NCBI GenBank assembly: GCA_017455495.1
Contig: JAFTAR010000181.1
Coordinates: 1 to 46,195 of the forward strand
Length of the DNA stretch: 46,195 bases
Reading direction: 5' to 3'
DNA from: Prevotella sp.
Lineage (GTDB): Bacteria; Bacteroidota; Bacteroidia; Bacteroidales; Bacteroidaceae
The stretch's first letter is position 1. Every line of letters starts with the position of its first letter. This document shows, piece by piece, positions 1-8,194 of the stretch. The translations under genes were made by a program, and so were the position numbers. A model generated the notes under the pieces. The model did no database searches. It worked only from the letters and a program-made list of their open reading frames with translations, and was not told where the DNA came from.

Positions 1-10
1 CCTGTTTTCC
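1..10. repeat. Putative left terminal inverted repeat of the IS
   Basis: CCTGTTTTCC, the exact reverse complement of 1770-1779. The match does not continue beyond 10 bp. Confidence 0.55.
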
Positions 11-69
11 TCTTGTGAGGAACCCAACACCCCCAAAGTAAAAACAATTGACACCTCAAAAAAAGTGCG

Positions 70-1674
70 TCACTTTTCCGCCGCTTTTCTTGACACAATG
101 TCATAAAGTTCCTGCTGTTCGCTGTCCATTTGCAAAATCAGAGATTTTTGACGATGTGTTCTGGGGGTCTGATAGTTCAGCTGGTACATGGTTTTGGTGA
201 GGTGACCTGCCTGGTAGATGGTAATCTCGGACTTAGCCTCCTTGAGCAGACGCTCCAGCTCAAGCATGATGGTGTAGGCCGTAAAGCAGATGCAGATGTG
301 TGCCTCTATTCTGTTATGCAGTCTGTGGAAGATGGGCCTTGCCCGCAGGTCTCCTTTGTTCATTCTGAAGGCTCGCTCGATGAACCAGAGATTGGAGTAG
401 TTTCCAAGAACATCCTTCTCTGGCAGAGTGGTGTTCGTGATGTGCCCCTTCACACCATCCCAGACGGCATCGGCCTCGTACTTGTCCCTGTCGATGGTGA
501 TTGTCACGTCACCATCCATCTTTAGGTACTTGTTGTACCCCCGCTTGTTTATGTTCGCCTTGGTGAGCTTGCCGGTGTTGAATCGTTTCTCAAGCCGTTC
601 CATCCCTTTCTTGCGGGCGTGGGCATCCTTCTTTGCACGCTTTTCTGACTTTGAAACTATCAGACGGATCCCATCGTCTTTGTCAATGACCTTGACATCA
701 CCATACTGCAGGTTCATGTCGATGATAGATTGCTTCACAGCATCAGACTCGTTCTTCACACGAGCACCTATTATATATTCGTAGCCGTTCTTCTGGAGTT
801 CATCAATGTTCGCTTTCGACAGCAGCCCCGCATCAGCCACCACGATGGGATGGTCGAAGCCGTGTTTCTTGGCCAGTGTCTCGATGACGGGAATCAGTGT
901 CTTGCCTTCATGAATGTTACCTTCGTATATCTCATAGCCGATGGGGTTGCCACCCGGTGCGACCAGCAGGCCGAGGAATATCTGAGGGCAGGCGTGCTTC
1001 CCGTCCTTGGAGAACCCTGTCTTGCGCAGATCGTCCTCCTGCGCCGCCTCGAAGTAGAGTGTGGTCATGTCGTAGAACACCACGCTGACAGCACCGCCGC
1101 ATTTCTTCTTCGTCCATTCATAGGAGATACGCTCTACCTTGGCCTTCATGTCCTCACCCTCCGGCCTTATCGGCTTGCCCTCATCATCCTTCTTACAGTC
1201 TTTGTCCTTGCGGTAGCACAGGTTGTCAAGGAACTTGTAGATGGCCTCCACGTCGTATTCCTTGTTAAGGTAGCGGCGCAGATACTCCACTGTGCGAAGC
1301 TTGCTGCCAGGATTGAACAGACGGCATATCACTAAATGGCGAAACATGTCGTTGCCCAGTGCCCCATAGCCTATCCTGTCGTAGAGACTGCCGTAAATGA
1401 GCTCCGGGCCTATCACCTGGATATGGGCATTGGATATGCCCGAGAGGAATTTCTCCAAGCCTTCCTCGAAGGGATCGTGGTAGTCCATGGGCAGCAGAGG
1501 GCCGCGCAAGGAGTCGATATACTCCCAACCCTTGCGTTCCAGCTCCCGCAGTTCTCCATCGTCGGAGCTTGTACCCATAATCTTGATGACCTTGTTGGCA
1601 CGGCAATGCTTACCCTTCTGCTTTATGATGACGCTGAAGGAGCCTGACTTGTTGGGTTTCCGATGCACAAACAT
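70..1674 (-). CDS. IS1634-family transposase
   Basis: A 534-residue DDE-type transposase that would excise and reinsert the flanking element. The N-terminus (MFVHRKPNKSGSFSV) has the basic start typical of IS1634/IS4 transposases. The central part carries VFYDMTTLYFE and the IVVADAGLLSKANI segment, which should include catalytic acidic residues. The C-terminal part has FRMNKGDLRARPIFHR, where the last catalytic Glu region is expected. I chose the ATG at 1674 over one 14 codons upstream because the promoter-like box TATCTTTG lies between them. The reading frame is intact and family-length, so the element may be active. It is the only transposase in the window and is convergent with nothing. 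Its back end faces the trp operon. Confidence 0.9.
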   Translation of the reverse strand: MFVHRKPNKSGSFSVIIKQKGKHCRANKVIKIMGTSSDDGELRELERKGWEYIDSLRGPLLPMDYHDPFEEGLEKFLSGISNAHIQVIGPELIYGSLYDRIGYGALGNDMFRHLVICRLFNPGSKLRTVEYLRRYLNKEYDVEAIYKFLDNLCYRKDKDCKKDDEGKPIRPEGEDMKAKVERISYEWTKKKCGGAVSVVFYDMTTLYFEAAQEDDLRKTGFSKDGKHACPQIFLGLLVAPGGNPIGYEIYEGNIHEGKTLIPVIETLAKKHGFDHPIVVADAGLLSKANIDELQKNGYEYIIGARVKNESDAVKQSIIDMNLQYGDVKVIDKDDGIRLIVSKSEKRAKKDAHARKKGMERLEKRFNTGKLTKANINKRGYNKYLKMDGDVTITIDRDKYEADAVWDGVKGHITNTTLPEKDVLGNYSNLWFIERAFRMNKGDLRARPIFHRLHNRIEAHICICFTAYTIMLELERLLKEAKSEITIYQAGHLTKTMYQLNYQTPRTHRQKSLILQMDSEQQELYDIVSRKAAEK

Positions 1675-1678
1675 GATG

Positions 1679-1709
1679 CAAAGATACTGCGAGGAACCCA
1701 AAACACCAA
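1679..1709 (-). promoter_or_regulatory. Transposase promoter, TTG-N20-TATCTTTG
   Basis: On the minus strand TTG (1709-1707) is followed after 20 bp by TATCTTTG (1686-1679), a Bacteroidetes -33/-7 pair. The ATG at 1674 is only four bases beyond the -7 box, so the transcript would be almost leaderless. Confidence 0.55.
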
Positions 1710-1769
1710 CGAACAAAGTGTCATTTTATTGATTTTTAAGAAGTTCCAATTGTTAAAGGCGTTTAACGT

Positions 1770-1779
1770 GGAAAACAGG
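1770..1779. repeat. Putative right terminal inverted repeat of the IS
   Basis: GGAAAACAGG, the exact reverse complement of 1-10. It is followed by only 10 bp before the trpE ATG at 1790. Confidence 0.55.
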
Positions 1780-1789
1780 AAAGAGAAAG

Positions 1790-3337
1790 ATGAAAGAGAA
1801 TTTGTTTAAATATAGGACAACGAGCCATACCATTCTGGCCGACCTCTACACCCCCGTTGGTGTATATATGCGGCTGCGCGACCTCTACCCGCAGAGTGCG
1901 CTGATGGAAAGCAGCGACTACCACGAGCAGAGCAACTCGCGCTCCTTTATAGGCATCAACCCCATAGCCTCGGTAGCCATCAGCCACGGCATTGTGTCCA
2001 TCGGTTTCCCCGATGGAACAACGATGCAGCGCCCTATCAGCGAAGGATTCGGTTCTGCCGAAGCCATCCACGCCCTAATTGACCGCATCCACGTGGAAGG
2101 CGACGATGCCAGCGTCTGCGCCCTGTTCGGCTACACCTCGTTCAATGCTGTGCGCTACTTCGAGGACATCGCCGTGAAGGACGAGACTCTGGAGAAAAAC
2201 GACGCCCCCGACCTTCTCTACATATTATATAAGGCAGTGATAGTGTTCGACCACCACAACGACCTGCTGAAGATTGTGGAGATTACAGACCCTGCCTCTG
2301 GGGTGGGGACTCTGACCCCGGAAATCCTCAAGGCTATGAACCGTGCCTCGGTGAAGGCCTACGACTTCCGCCCTGTTGGCGAGGTGACAAGCACGCTGAC
2401 GGATGACGAGCACAGGGAGAACATACGCAAGGGCATACGCCACTGCCTTCGCGGCGACGTGTTCCAGATAGTACTCTCGCGCCGCTTCATACAGCGCTAC
2501 GAGGGCGACGACTTCAAGCTCTACCGCACCCTGCGCAGCATAAACCCCAGCCCCTACCTCTTCTACTTCGACTTCGGCGGCTTCCGCATATTCGGCTCAA
2601 GCCCCGAGACCCACTGCCGCATTGAGCGGTGCCCCGCCGGAAAGACATCGGGCACGGCGGCAAGCACGTTCCGCGCCTACATCGACCCCATAGCCGGCAC
2701 TACGAAGCGCACCGGCGATGCCGAGGCCGACCGCATAGGAGCCGAATACCTGCGCAACGACCCAAAGGAGAACGCTGAGCACGTGATGCTGGTGGACCTG
2801 GCACGCAACGACCTGAGCCGCAACTGCCACAATGTGAAGGTAGACTTCTACAAGGACCTGCAGTATTACTCGCATGTGATACACCTGGTGAGCCGGGTAA
2901 GCGGCGAGCTTGACGGGCCAAGTGAAAGCCTTGGCCGCGATGGCAAGCCATCACCGGGTGCCGACCCCGTCAAGGCGTTCATTGACACGTTCCCCGCCGG
3001 AACGCTGAGCGGTGCACCAAAGGTGCGCGCCATGCAGCTCATTTCGGAATACGAACCGCACAACCGGGGTGCCTACGGCGGCTGCATCGGCATAATAGGC
3101 CTTGACGGCTCGCTCAACCAGGCCATCACCATACGCACCTTCGTAAGCCGCAACGGTGAGCTGTGGTTCCAGGCCGGCGGCGGCATAGTGGCGAAGAGTG
3201 ACGTGGAGTACGAATTACAAGAAGTAAACAACAAGCTGGGAGCTTTAAAGAAGGCCATCGAGGCAGCAGCCTCACCCGCAGCCGCCCTACGGGGGGAAAA
3301 CAAGTTAAACGACAACAACAATAAAAACAATGAATAA
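1790..3337 (+). CDS. trpE: Anthranilate synthase component I
   Basis: With TrpG this 515-residue protein converts chorismate and glutamine to anthranilate, the first committed step of tryptophan synthesis in the cytoplasm. The N-terminal domain contains LMESSD at residues 38-43, matching the LLES tryptophan-binding motif of feedback-inhibited TrpE proteins. The chorismate-binding domain (about 200-490) contains FGSSPE, IAGTTKRTGDAEADR, LVDLARNDLSR and FPAGTLSGAPK, all expected signatures. It is the first gene of trpEGDCA, and its last 8 bp overlap trpG. No TAnnTTTG promoter is visible in the 120 bp upstream, which belong to an IS end. Transcription may therefore rely on read-through or a non-canonical promoter. 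Confidence 0.97.
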   Translation: MKENLFKYRTTSHTILADLYTPVGVYMRLRDLYPQSALMESSDYHEQSNSRSFIGINPIASVAISHGIVSIGFPDGTTMQRPISEGFGSAEAIHALIDRIHVEGDDASVCALFGYTSFNAVRYFEDIAVKDETLEKNDAPDLLYILYKAVIVFDHHNDLLKIVEITDPASGVGTLTPEILKAMNRASVKAYDFRPVGEVTSTLTDDEHRENIRKGIRHCLRGDVFQIVLSRRFIQRYEGDDFKLYRTLRSINPSPYLFYFDFGGFRIFGSSPETHCRIERCPAGKTSGTAASTFRAYIDPIAGTTKRTGDAEADRIGAEYLRNDPKENAEHVMLVDLARNDLSRNCHNVKVDFYKDLQYYSHVIHLVSRVSGELDGPSESLGRDGKPSPGADPVKAFIDTFPAGTLSGAPKVRAMQLISEYEPHNRGAYGGCIGIIGLDGSLNQAITIRTFVSRNGELWFQAGGGIVAKSDVEYELQEVNNKLGALKKAIEAAASPAAALRGENKLNDNNNKNNE

Positions 3338-3959
3338 TAATCAGCAAAACTATACGCTCCCCTCTCCGACGGGAGAGGGGTTGGGGGTGAGGCTCGTTAT
3401 CATTGACAACTACGACTCGTTTACCTACAACCTGAGTCATTTAGTGAAGGAGCTTGGTGCCGAGGTCACGGTGCTGCGCAATGACAAGTTCCAGCTGGAA
3501 GAGCTTGAGCCATTCGACAGGATCATCCTTTCCCCCGGCCCCGGCATCCCCTCGGAGGCAGGCCTTCTCTTAGACGTAATACGCACCTACGCCGGCAAGA
3601 AGCCCATCCTTGGCGTATGCCTGGGCCACCAGGCCATCGGCGAGGCCTTTGGCGGGCGGCTTGAGAACCTTAGCGACGTGTTTCACGGCGTGGCAACGCC
3701 CTGCCACATAGTAGCCGACGACCCTGTGTTCAGCGGTCTGCCCGCTGAAATCACCGTTGGCCGCTACCACTCGTGGGTGGTCTCTAAAGAAGAATTCCCC
3801 CACTGCCTTGAAGTTACCGCAGAGAGCGACGAGGGCCAGATCATGGCGCTCCGCCACAAAACAATGAATATCCATGGTATACAATTCCATCCCGAGAGCG
3901 TGCTGACCCCCGACGGAAGGCAAATGCTGCAAAACTGGATAACAGGACCCCTAACTTAG
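3330..3959 (+). CDS. trpG: Anthranilate synthase component II (glutamine amidotransferase)
   Basis: A class I glutamine amidotransferase of 209 residues that supplies ammonia to TrpE. The nucleophile Cys lies in GVCLGHQAIGEAFGG, the oxyanion loop is SPGPGIPSEAG, and the His-x-Glu pair is in GIQFHPESV. The usual family start corresponds to VIIDNYDSFTYNL. Here about 22 extra residues precede it, including SPTGEGLGVRL, encoded by a GC-rich palindromic repeat at 3358-3393. The ATG at 3330 overlaps the end of trpE by 8 bp and is the only plausible ATG start. GTT or ATT codons near 3400 could be discussed as alternatives, but none is a strong start. The extra N-terminal tail is probably a repeat that became coding. 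Confidence 0.95.
   Translation: MNNNQQNYTLPSPTGEGLGVRLVIIDNYDSFTYNLSHLVKELGAEVTVLRNDKFQLEELEPFDRIILSPGPGIPSEAGLLLDVIRTYAGKKPILGVCLGHQAIGEAFGGRLENLSDVFHGVATPCHIVADDPVFSGLPAEITVGRYHSWVVSKEEFPHCLEVTAESDEGQIMALRHKTMNIHGIQFHPESVLTPDGRQMLQNWITGPLT
3358..3393. repeat. Palindromic dispersed repeat inside the 5' end of trpG
   Basis: CCCCTCTCC-GAC-GGGAGAGGGG followed by TTGGGGGTGAGG. The two arms are inverted repeats, and the block resembles the GC-rich intergenic repeats common in Bacteroidales. It is translated in frame as SPTGEGLGVR, ahead of the conserved start of TrpG. Confidence 0.75.
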
Positions 3960-3971
3960 AATGCACAGACT

Positions 3972-5018
3972 ATGGCACAACAGACAATGAAAGACATCCT
4001 TAACCGGATGCTGAACCACGAGGAACTCACTCGTGAGGAGATGAAAACCATCCTTATTGGCATAACCCAGAGCGAATACCCAACGGAACAGATCACCGCC
4101 CTGCTCACCGCCCTGCAGATGCGCGGCGTCACCGTTGAGGAACTGCTGGGATTCCGCGACGGCATCTTAGAGACGGGAGTTCCCGCCATCCTGAATGCCG
4201 ACCGCTATATAGATGTGGTAGGCACCGGCGGCGACCGCAAGAACACCTTCAACATCTCAACGACCGCGTGCTTCGTTATTGCCGGTGCTGGCTATAAGGT
4301 GGCCAAGCACGGCAACTATGCCGCCACCTCCGTCAGCGGAGCCTCAAACGTGATACAGCACCACGGCATAAAGTTCACCGATGACATTGACAAGCTGAAC
4401 CGCTCGCTCAACGAAGCCGGCATAGTCTACCTCCATGCACAGCTCTTCGCCCGTGCCATGAAGTTCGTAGGCCCTATACGCAAGGCGCTGCAGTTTCCCA
4501 CCATCTTCAACCTGCTCGGCCCGCTGGTAAACCCCAGCCAGCCACAATGCCAGCTCTTAGGCGTGGCCAACCTTGACCAGATGCGCCTCTACCATCAGGT
4601 CTACCAGAAGATTGGCATAGACTACGGCATAGTGAACAGCATTGACGGCTACGACGAGATCTCGCTGACGGGCGACTTCAAGGTCACCGCAGGCTTCCAA
4701 GCCACCGTGCCCGACGGTTCTCCGTCGGGTTACGAGCGAATCTTCTCGCCTGCCGACTTAGGCTTCAGCATAGCCAAGCCCGAAGAGCTGGTTGGCGGAG
4801 CCACCGAGGAAGAGGCCGCCCGCATCTTCGACTCCGTACTTGAGAACCGCGCCCTGCCTGCCCAGAAGAACATAGTGCTGGCCAATGCTGCCTTTGGCAT
4901 ACAGGTGCTGGAAAAGGGCCTGAAGGACATTGACGAGTGCATAGCCATTGCCCGCGAGAGCATTGACAGCGGCGCTGCCCTCCGCACTTTCAAGAAATTC
5001 GCAGAGCTGAACTGTTAG
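3972..5018 (+). CDS. trpD: Anthranilate phosphoribosyltransferase
   Basis: This enzyme transfers the phosphoribosyl group of PRPP to anthranilate, the second tryptophan-pathway step. The 348-residue length is normal. GTGGDRKNTFNIST is the PRPP-binding glycine-rich loop. KHGNYAATSVSGASN corresponds to the KHGNR-SS anthranilate/PRPP motif, with Tyr in place of the usual Arg. GPLVNPSQP follows in the C-terminal domain. It starts 12 bp after trpG and ends 33 bp before trpC, consistent with one transcript. It is a stand-alone TrpD, not fused to TrpG as in some proteobacteria. A long open frame on the opposite strand is treated as a shadow. Confidence 0.96.
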   Translation: MAQQTMKDILNRMLNHEELTREEMKTILIGITQSEYPTEQITALLTALQMRGVTVEELLGFRDGILETGVPAILNADRYIDVVGTGGDRKNTFNISTTACFVIAGAGYKVAKHGNYAATSVSGASNVIQHHGIKFTDDIDKLNRSLNEAGIVYLHAQLFARAMKFVGPIRKALQFPTIFNLLGPLVNPSQPQCQLLGVANLDQMRLYHQVYQKIGIDYGIVNSIDGYDEISLTGDFKVTAGFQATVPDGSPSGYERIFSPADLGFSIAKPEELVGGATEEEAARIFDSVLENRALPAQKNIVLANAAFGIQVLEKGLKDIDECIAIARESIDSGAALRTFKKFAELNC

Positions 5019-5051
5019 TCGGAATAACGACGTTTCGAAATATCGGAAAAC

Positions 5052-5819
5052 ATGAACGACATCCTGCAACAAATAGTTGCCACCAAGCGCGAGGAGCTGG
5101 CCGCGATGCGCCGGCCTAAGCCCTCGCTGCGCCAGGCACTTACAGACTCGCCGACAGGCATCATTGCCGAGTTCAAGCGCCGCTCGCCCTCGAAGGGCTG
5201 GATAAAGGAGGAAGGACGTGCCGACATTATTCCGCAGTCCTACCAGCAGAACGGAGCCGCAGCACTTAGCATACTGACCGACAAGCACTACTTTGGCGGG
5301 CACGACGACTTCGTTCGCCAGGCCCGCAGGAGCGGTGTCACCATACCCATCCTCTACAAGAACTTCGTTATTGACGAGATGCAACTCTACGAGGCTGTGC
5401 TGTGTGGTGCCTCTGCCGTGCTGCTGATAGCTGCCTGCCTCAGCAAGCAGGAGTGCAAAACACTCCTGAGCACTGCTCACGGGCTGGGGCTTGAGGTGCT
5501 TCTTGAGATGCACTCCGAACGGGAACTTGAATATGCCCGACTGGGTCCCGACCTCTGTGGCATCAACAACCGCAACCTCGGTTCCTTTGTCACCGATGTA
5601 GCTACCTCCTTCCGCCTGGCTGAGAAGCTGCGCTATGCCGTGGGAGAAGGCGCTGACGCTCCCGTTCTGGTAAGCGAGAGCGGCATAAGCAGTCCCGCCA
5701 CAGTGCGTGAACTCCGCGAGGCCGGCTTCCGGGGCTTCCTTATTGGCGAGACATTCATGAAAGAAGCCGACCCGGGACTGGCCCTGAACAACTTCATTGC
5801 AGAACTGGAAAAAATATAG
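5052..5819 (+). CDS. trpC: Indole-3-glycerol-phosphate synthase
   Basis: This (beta/alpha)8-barrel enzyme of 255 residues closes the indole ring by converting CdRP to indole-3-glycerol phosphate. Visible signatures are IIAEFKRRSPSKGWI near residue 38 (catalytic Glu/Lys and phosphate contacts), LTDKHYFGG, LYKNFVID, LLEMHSE, GINNRNL and VSESGI. The length fits a monofunctional TrpC. No TrpF domain is fused to it, and no separate trpF lies between it and trpA, only 4 bp away. In related genomes trpF usually sits in exactly this position, so its absence is notable. Confidence 0.96.
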   Translation: MNDILQQIVATKREELAAMRRPKPSLRQALTDSPTGIIAEFKRRSPSKGWIKEEGRADIIPQSYQQNGAAALSILTDKHYFGGHDDFVRQARRSGVTIPILYKNFVIDEMQLYEAVLCGASAVLLIAACLSKQECKTLLSTAHGLGLEVLLEMHSERELEYARLGPDLCGINNRNLGSFVTDVATSFRLAEKLRYAVGEGADAPVLVSESGISSPATVRELREAGFRGFLIGETFMKEADPGLALNNFIAELEKI

Positions 5820-5823
5820 TATT

Positions 5824-6606
5824 ATGAACAAGATAAACAAGCTGTTTGCTGAGAGGCCTGCAGACAAGAAGCTGCTGAGCCTGTATTTCTGTGCCGGATG
5901 CCCCACCCTCGACGGCACTGCCGACGTGATTCTCGCCATGCAGAGCCGCGGCATTGACATGATAGAAGTGGGCATACCCTTCAGCGACCCCCTGGCCGAC
6001 GGTCCTGTCATACAGACGGCAGCCACGCAGGCACTGAGGAACGGCATTAGTGTGCAGAAGATTTTTGACCAGCTGAAAGCCGTCAAGGACAAGGTGACCA
6101 TCCCCCTTGTACTGATGGGCTACCTAAACCCCATTCTCCACTACGGCATAGAGGCATTCTGCCAGAGCTGCGCTGAGGCCGGCGTGAGTGGAATGATAAT
6201 CCCCGACCTGCCCTTCAGCGACTATCTTGACACGGTGAAGCCCGTGGCCGACCGATACGACCTCAGGGTTATAATGCTAATCACGCCGGAAACCAGCGAG
6301 GAGCGCATCCGCTTCATTGACGACAATACCGACGGCTTCATCTACATGGTAAGCTCGGCCGCCATAACGGGCGCCCAGAAGAGCTTCGACGAACAGAAGC
6401 AGGAGTATTTCCGCCGCATCAACGCCATGAACCTGCGCAATCCCCGCATGATAGGCTTCGGCATAAGCAATGCCCAGACGCTCAAGGCTGCCCAGGACAA
6501 TGCGGCAGGTGCCATCATCGGCTCAAAGTTTGTTACGCTGCTCAACGAAAGCGAGGGCGACGCTAACGCCGCCCTCGACATGTTGTTCGAAGCACTTAGG
6601 AGTTGA
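5824..6606 (+). CDS. trpA: Tryptophan synthase alpha chain
   Basis: The alpha subunit cleaves indole-3-glycerol phosphate to indole and passes indole to the TrpB subunit. The barrel motif IEVGIPFSDPLADGP holds the two catalytic acids (Glu and Asp). MGYLNPILHYG, GMIIPDLPFSD, GFIYMVSSAAITG and IGFGISNAQ complete the signature set. I used the ATG at 5824 (MNKINKLFAERP, 260 residues). An ATG 9 codons upstream lies within trpC and would add a non-conserved tail. It is the last gene of the operon and is followed by a hairpin shared with the convergent cysK. The partner trpB is not in the window and may lie beyond the IS. Confidence 0.96.
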   Translation: MNKINKLFAERPADKKLLSLYFCAGCPTLDGTADVILAMQSRGIDMIEVGIPFSDPLADGPVIQTAATQALRNGISVQKIFDQLKAVKDKVTIPLVLMGYLNPILHYGIEAFCQSCAEAGVSGMIIPDLPFSDYLDTVKPVADRYDLRVIMLITPETSEERIRFIDDNTDGFIYMVSSAAITGAQKSFDEQKQEYFRRINAMNLRNPRMIGFGISNAQTLKAAQDNAAGAIIGSKFVTLLNESEGDANAALDMLFEALRS

Positions 6607-6619
6607 CTTCTAAACTTTT

Positions 6620-6662
6620 CGCTTTTAAGGACTGTCTCTAAAGGGGATAGTCCTCAAAAGCG
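6620..6662. terminator. Convergent trpA/cysK terminator hairpin
   Basis: CGCTTTTAAGGACT (6620-6633) pairs with AGTCCTCAAAAGCG (6649-6662), 14-bp arms with one mismatch and a 15-nt loop. The A- and T-rich flanks would give U-rich tails in both directions. The right arm lies inside the last codons of cysK. Confidence 0.65.
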
Positions 6663-7585
6663 TAGAGCACGGTGCTGAGGTAGCGCTCGCCCGTGTCGGG
6701 CAGCAGCACCACGATTCTCTTGCCCTTGTTCTCCGGGCGCTTTGCCACCTGAATGGCAGCATAGAGGGCGGCTCCTGCGCTGATGCCTACCAGGAGACCT
6801 TCCTGCTGGGCTATCTCACGGCCCGTGCGGATGGCATCGTCGTTTTCCACATCAAACACCTCGTCGATGACATCGGAATTATAGGTCTTGGGAACAAAGC
6901 CTGCGCCTATGCCCTGAATCTTGTGCGGGCCGCTCTGTCCGCCGTTCAGCACCGGGCTTGACTTTGGCTCCACGGCAATCACCTTCACATTGGGATTCTG
7001 CTCCTTCAGGTATTTTCCTGCACCGCTGATGGTGCCGCCTGTGCCCACGCCTCCAATGAAGATGTCTACAGCGCCATCGGTGTCGCGCCAAATCTCAGGT
7101 CCCGTGGTGGCATAGTGCTTGGCTGGATTGGCGGCATTCTCGAACTGCTGCAGGATGATGCTGCCGGGAATGGAGTCGCGAAGCTCCTCGGCAGCGCGGA
7201 TGGCACCTGGCATGCCGTCTTTGCCAGAGGTGAGGCGCACCTCCGCACCATAGGCCTTCACCAGGTTGCGGCGCTCCACGCTCATGGTCTCGGGCATGGT
7301 AAGGATTAGATGGTAGCCCTTCACGGCACTTACCAGGGCCAGTCCTACACCAGTGTTTCCGCTGGTGGGTTCAATAATGGTTGCACCGGGCTTCAGTATG
7401 CCTTTCTGCTCGGCATCCTCAATCATTGCCAGCGCTATGCGGTCTTTCACACTGCCTCCGGGGTTGAAATATTCCACCTTGGCTATTACCGGGGTCTCAA
7501 GACCCTTTGCCTCTGAATATTTGTTGAGCTCTAAGAGTGGGGTGTTGCCGACGAGCTCGGTCAGCTGCTTTGCAATCTTACTCAT
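6638..7585 (-). CDS. cysK: Cysteine synthase A (O-acetylserine sulfhydrylase)
   Basis: A PLP enzyme that makes cysteine from O-acetylserine and sulfide. The 315-residue form from the ATG at 7585 is normal for CysK. Visible motifs are GNTPLLEL at the N-terminus, [11 protein letters not shown] with the PLP lysine, [11 protein letters not shown] for the substrate loop, [12 protein letters not shown] for the PLP phosphate cup, and GISAGAAL near the C-terminus. An upstream ATG would add 29 residues but lies across the promoter, so it is rejected. AAGGATT precedes the chosen start. It is convergent with trpA and is probably a single-gene transcript. Confidence 0.96.
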   Translation of the reverse strand: MSKIAKQLTELVGNTPLLELNKYSEAKGLETPVIAKVEYFNPGGSVKDRIALAMIEDAEQKGILKPGATIIEPTSGNTGVGLALVSAVKGYHLILTMPETMSVERRNLVKAYGAEVRLTSGKDGMPGAIRAAEELRDSIPGSIILQQFENAANPAKHYATTGPEIWRDTDGAVDIFIGGVGTGGTISGAGKYLKEQNPNVKVIAVEPKSSPVLNGGQSGPHKIQGIGAGFVPKTYNSDVIDEVFDVENDDAIRTGREIAQQEGLLVGISAGAALYAAIQVAKRPENKGKRIVVLLPDTGERYLSTVLYAFEDYPL

Positions 7586-7643
7586 AATCCTTACCTTTTT
7601 ATTTAAATTAAACGTTACTTTTTTCTGCTTCTTTATTGCAGTG

Positions 7644-7674
7644 CAAAGGTACGGCGATTCCTGCACCCCCACAA
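7644..7674 (-). promoter_or_regulatory. cysK promoter, TTG-N20-TACCTTTG
   Basis: On the minus strand TTG (7674-7672) and TACCTTTG (7651-7644) are 20 bp apart, about 60 bp upstream of the cysK ATG. Confidence 0.7.
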
Positions 7675-7723
7675 TACCCTCAATGAGGCATTCTGCATAC
7701 CATGAGTTTGGTATGCCTCGCGG

Positions 7724-8032
7724 CTATCTCTTGTCGGGAATGCCATAGTCGGCCCACCGCTCCTGGGGATAGAAGCCCTTGAGGGTCTTCTTCTTGTCGG
7801 CATAAGCTTCCTTGACACGGGTCCACACGTCGTTCATGTGCTTCACCTTTGGCGACAGCTCGTCACGCAGGCGGTCCACCTCGGCGTTGGCAGCCTCCAG
7901 CTCCTTCAGGTTCTGCTCCATCTCGGCCACTTCGTTGTTGGTCACTCCGCTGCCGTTTCCGTTGAGGTGCTTGTGCAAACCCTCAAGGAGATTACGGCTC
8001 TTCTCAATCTGTAGTTCTACTGTCTTTGACAT
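7724..8032 (-). CDS. Small coiled-coil hypothetical protein
   Basis: A charged 102-residue protein without a signal peptide or membrane segment, so probably cytoplasmic. Residues about 35-75 (EVAEMEQNLKELEAANAEVD and following) have heptad-like Leu/Ala spacing that suggests a coiled coil. The C-terminus YPQERWADYGIPDKR is distinctive and aromatic. I do not recognise a named family. It is upstream of cysK on the same strand but each gene has its own promoter, so joint function is not implied. It is supported as a real gene by its canonical promoter and by amino-acid composition unlike a shadow frame. Confidence 0.75.
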   Translation of the reverse strand: MSKTVELQIEKSRNLLEGLHKHLNGNGSGVTNNEVAEMEQNLKELEAANAEVDRLRDELSPKVKHMNDVWTRVKEAYADKKKTLKGFYPQERWADYGIPDKR

Positions 8033-8078
8033 AGCTTTGTTGTTATTTGTGGTTAGTTTTTAGGGTTGAACTTCTATG

Positions 8079-8108
8079 CAAAGTTAGTAAAAAAGTCTGG
8101 TTTGGCAA
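8079..8108 (-). promoter_or_regulatory. Promoter of the 102-residue protein, TTG-N19-TAACTTTG
   Basis: Minus-strand TAACTTTG at 8086-8079, with TTG at 8108-8106, 47 bp before the ATG. Confidence 0.6.
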
Positions 8109-8194
8109 TCTATCTGAAGGCTATCTTTTCGTCTTTTTTAACCTGTAGGCCGGTGCATGGTTAACACTTTTTGGCATACTAACAGAGTGCACAC

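Larger units (their letters stand above)
1..1779. mobile_element. IS1634-like insertion sequence (IS4 superfamily)
   Basis: The element holds one transposase gene on the minus strand. CCTGTTTTCC at 1-10 recurs as its reverse complement at 1770-1779, so the window appears to start at the left end of the element. The inner end lies 10 bp before the trpE start codon, so the element separates trpE from its native upstream region. No target-site duplication can be assessed because the left flank is outside the window. A second, imperfect direct match (GAGGAACCCA at 17-26 and 1691-1700) lies inside both ends. The exact termini are inferred from the 10-bp repeat only, and the true left end could lie further out. 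Confidence 0.75.

Noticed and set aside
1700-1789. A trp leader peptide/attenuator before trpE
   Set aside because: The region is the IS end with only 10 bp of native sequence. No leader with Trp codons or terminator is seen.
4758-6101. A 447-codon open frame on the minus strand over trpD and trpC
   Set aside because: It is antisense to two strongly conserved enzymes, has a low-complexity composition and no promoter. It is a codon-bias shadow.
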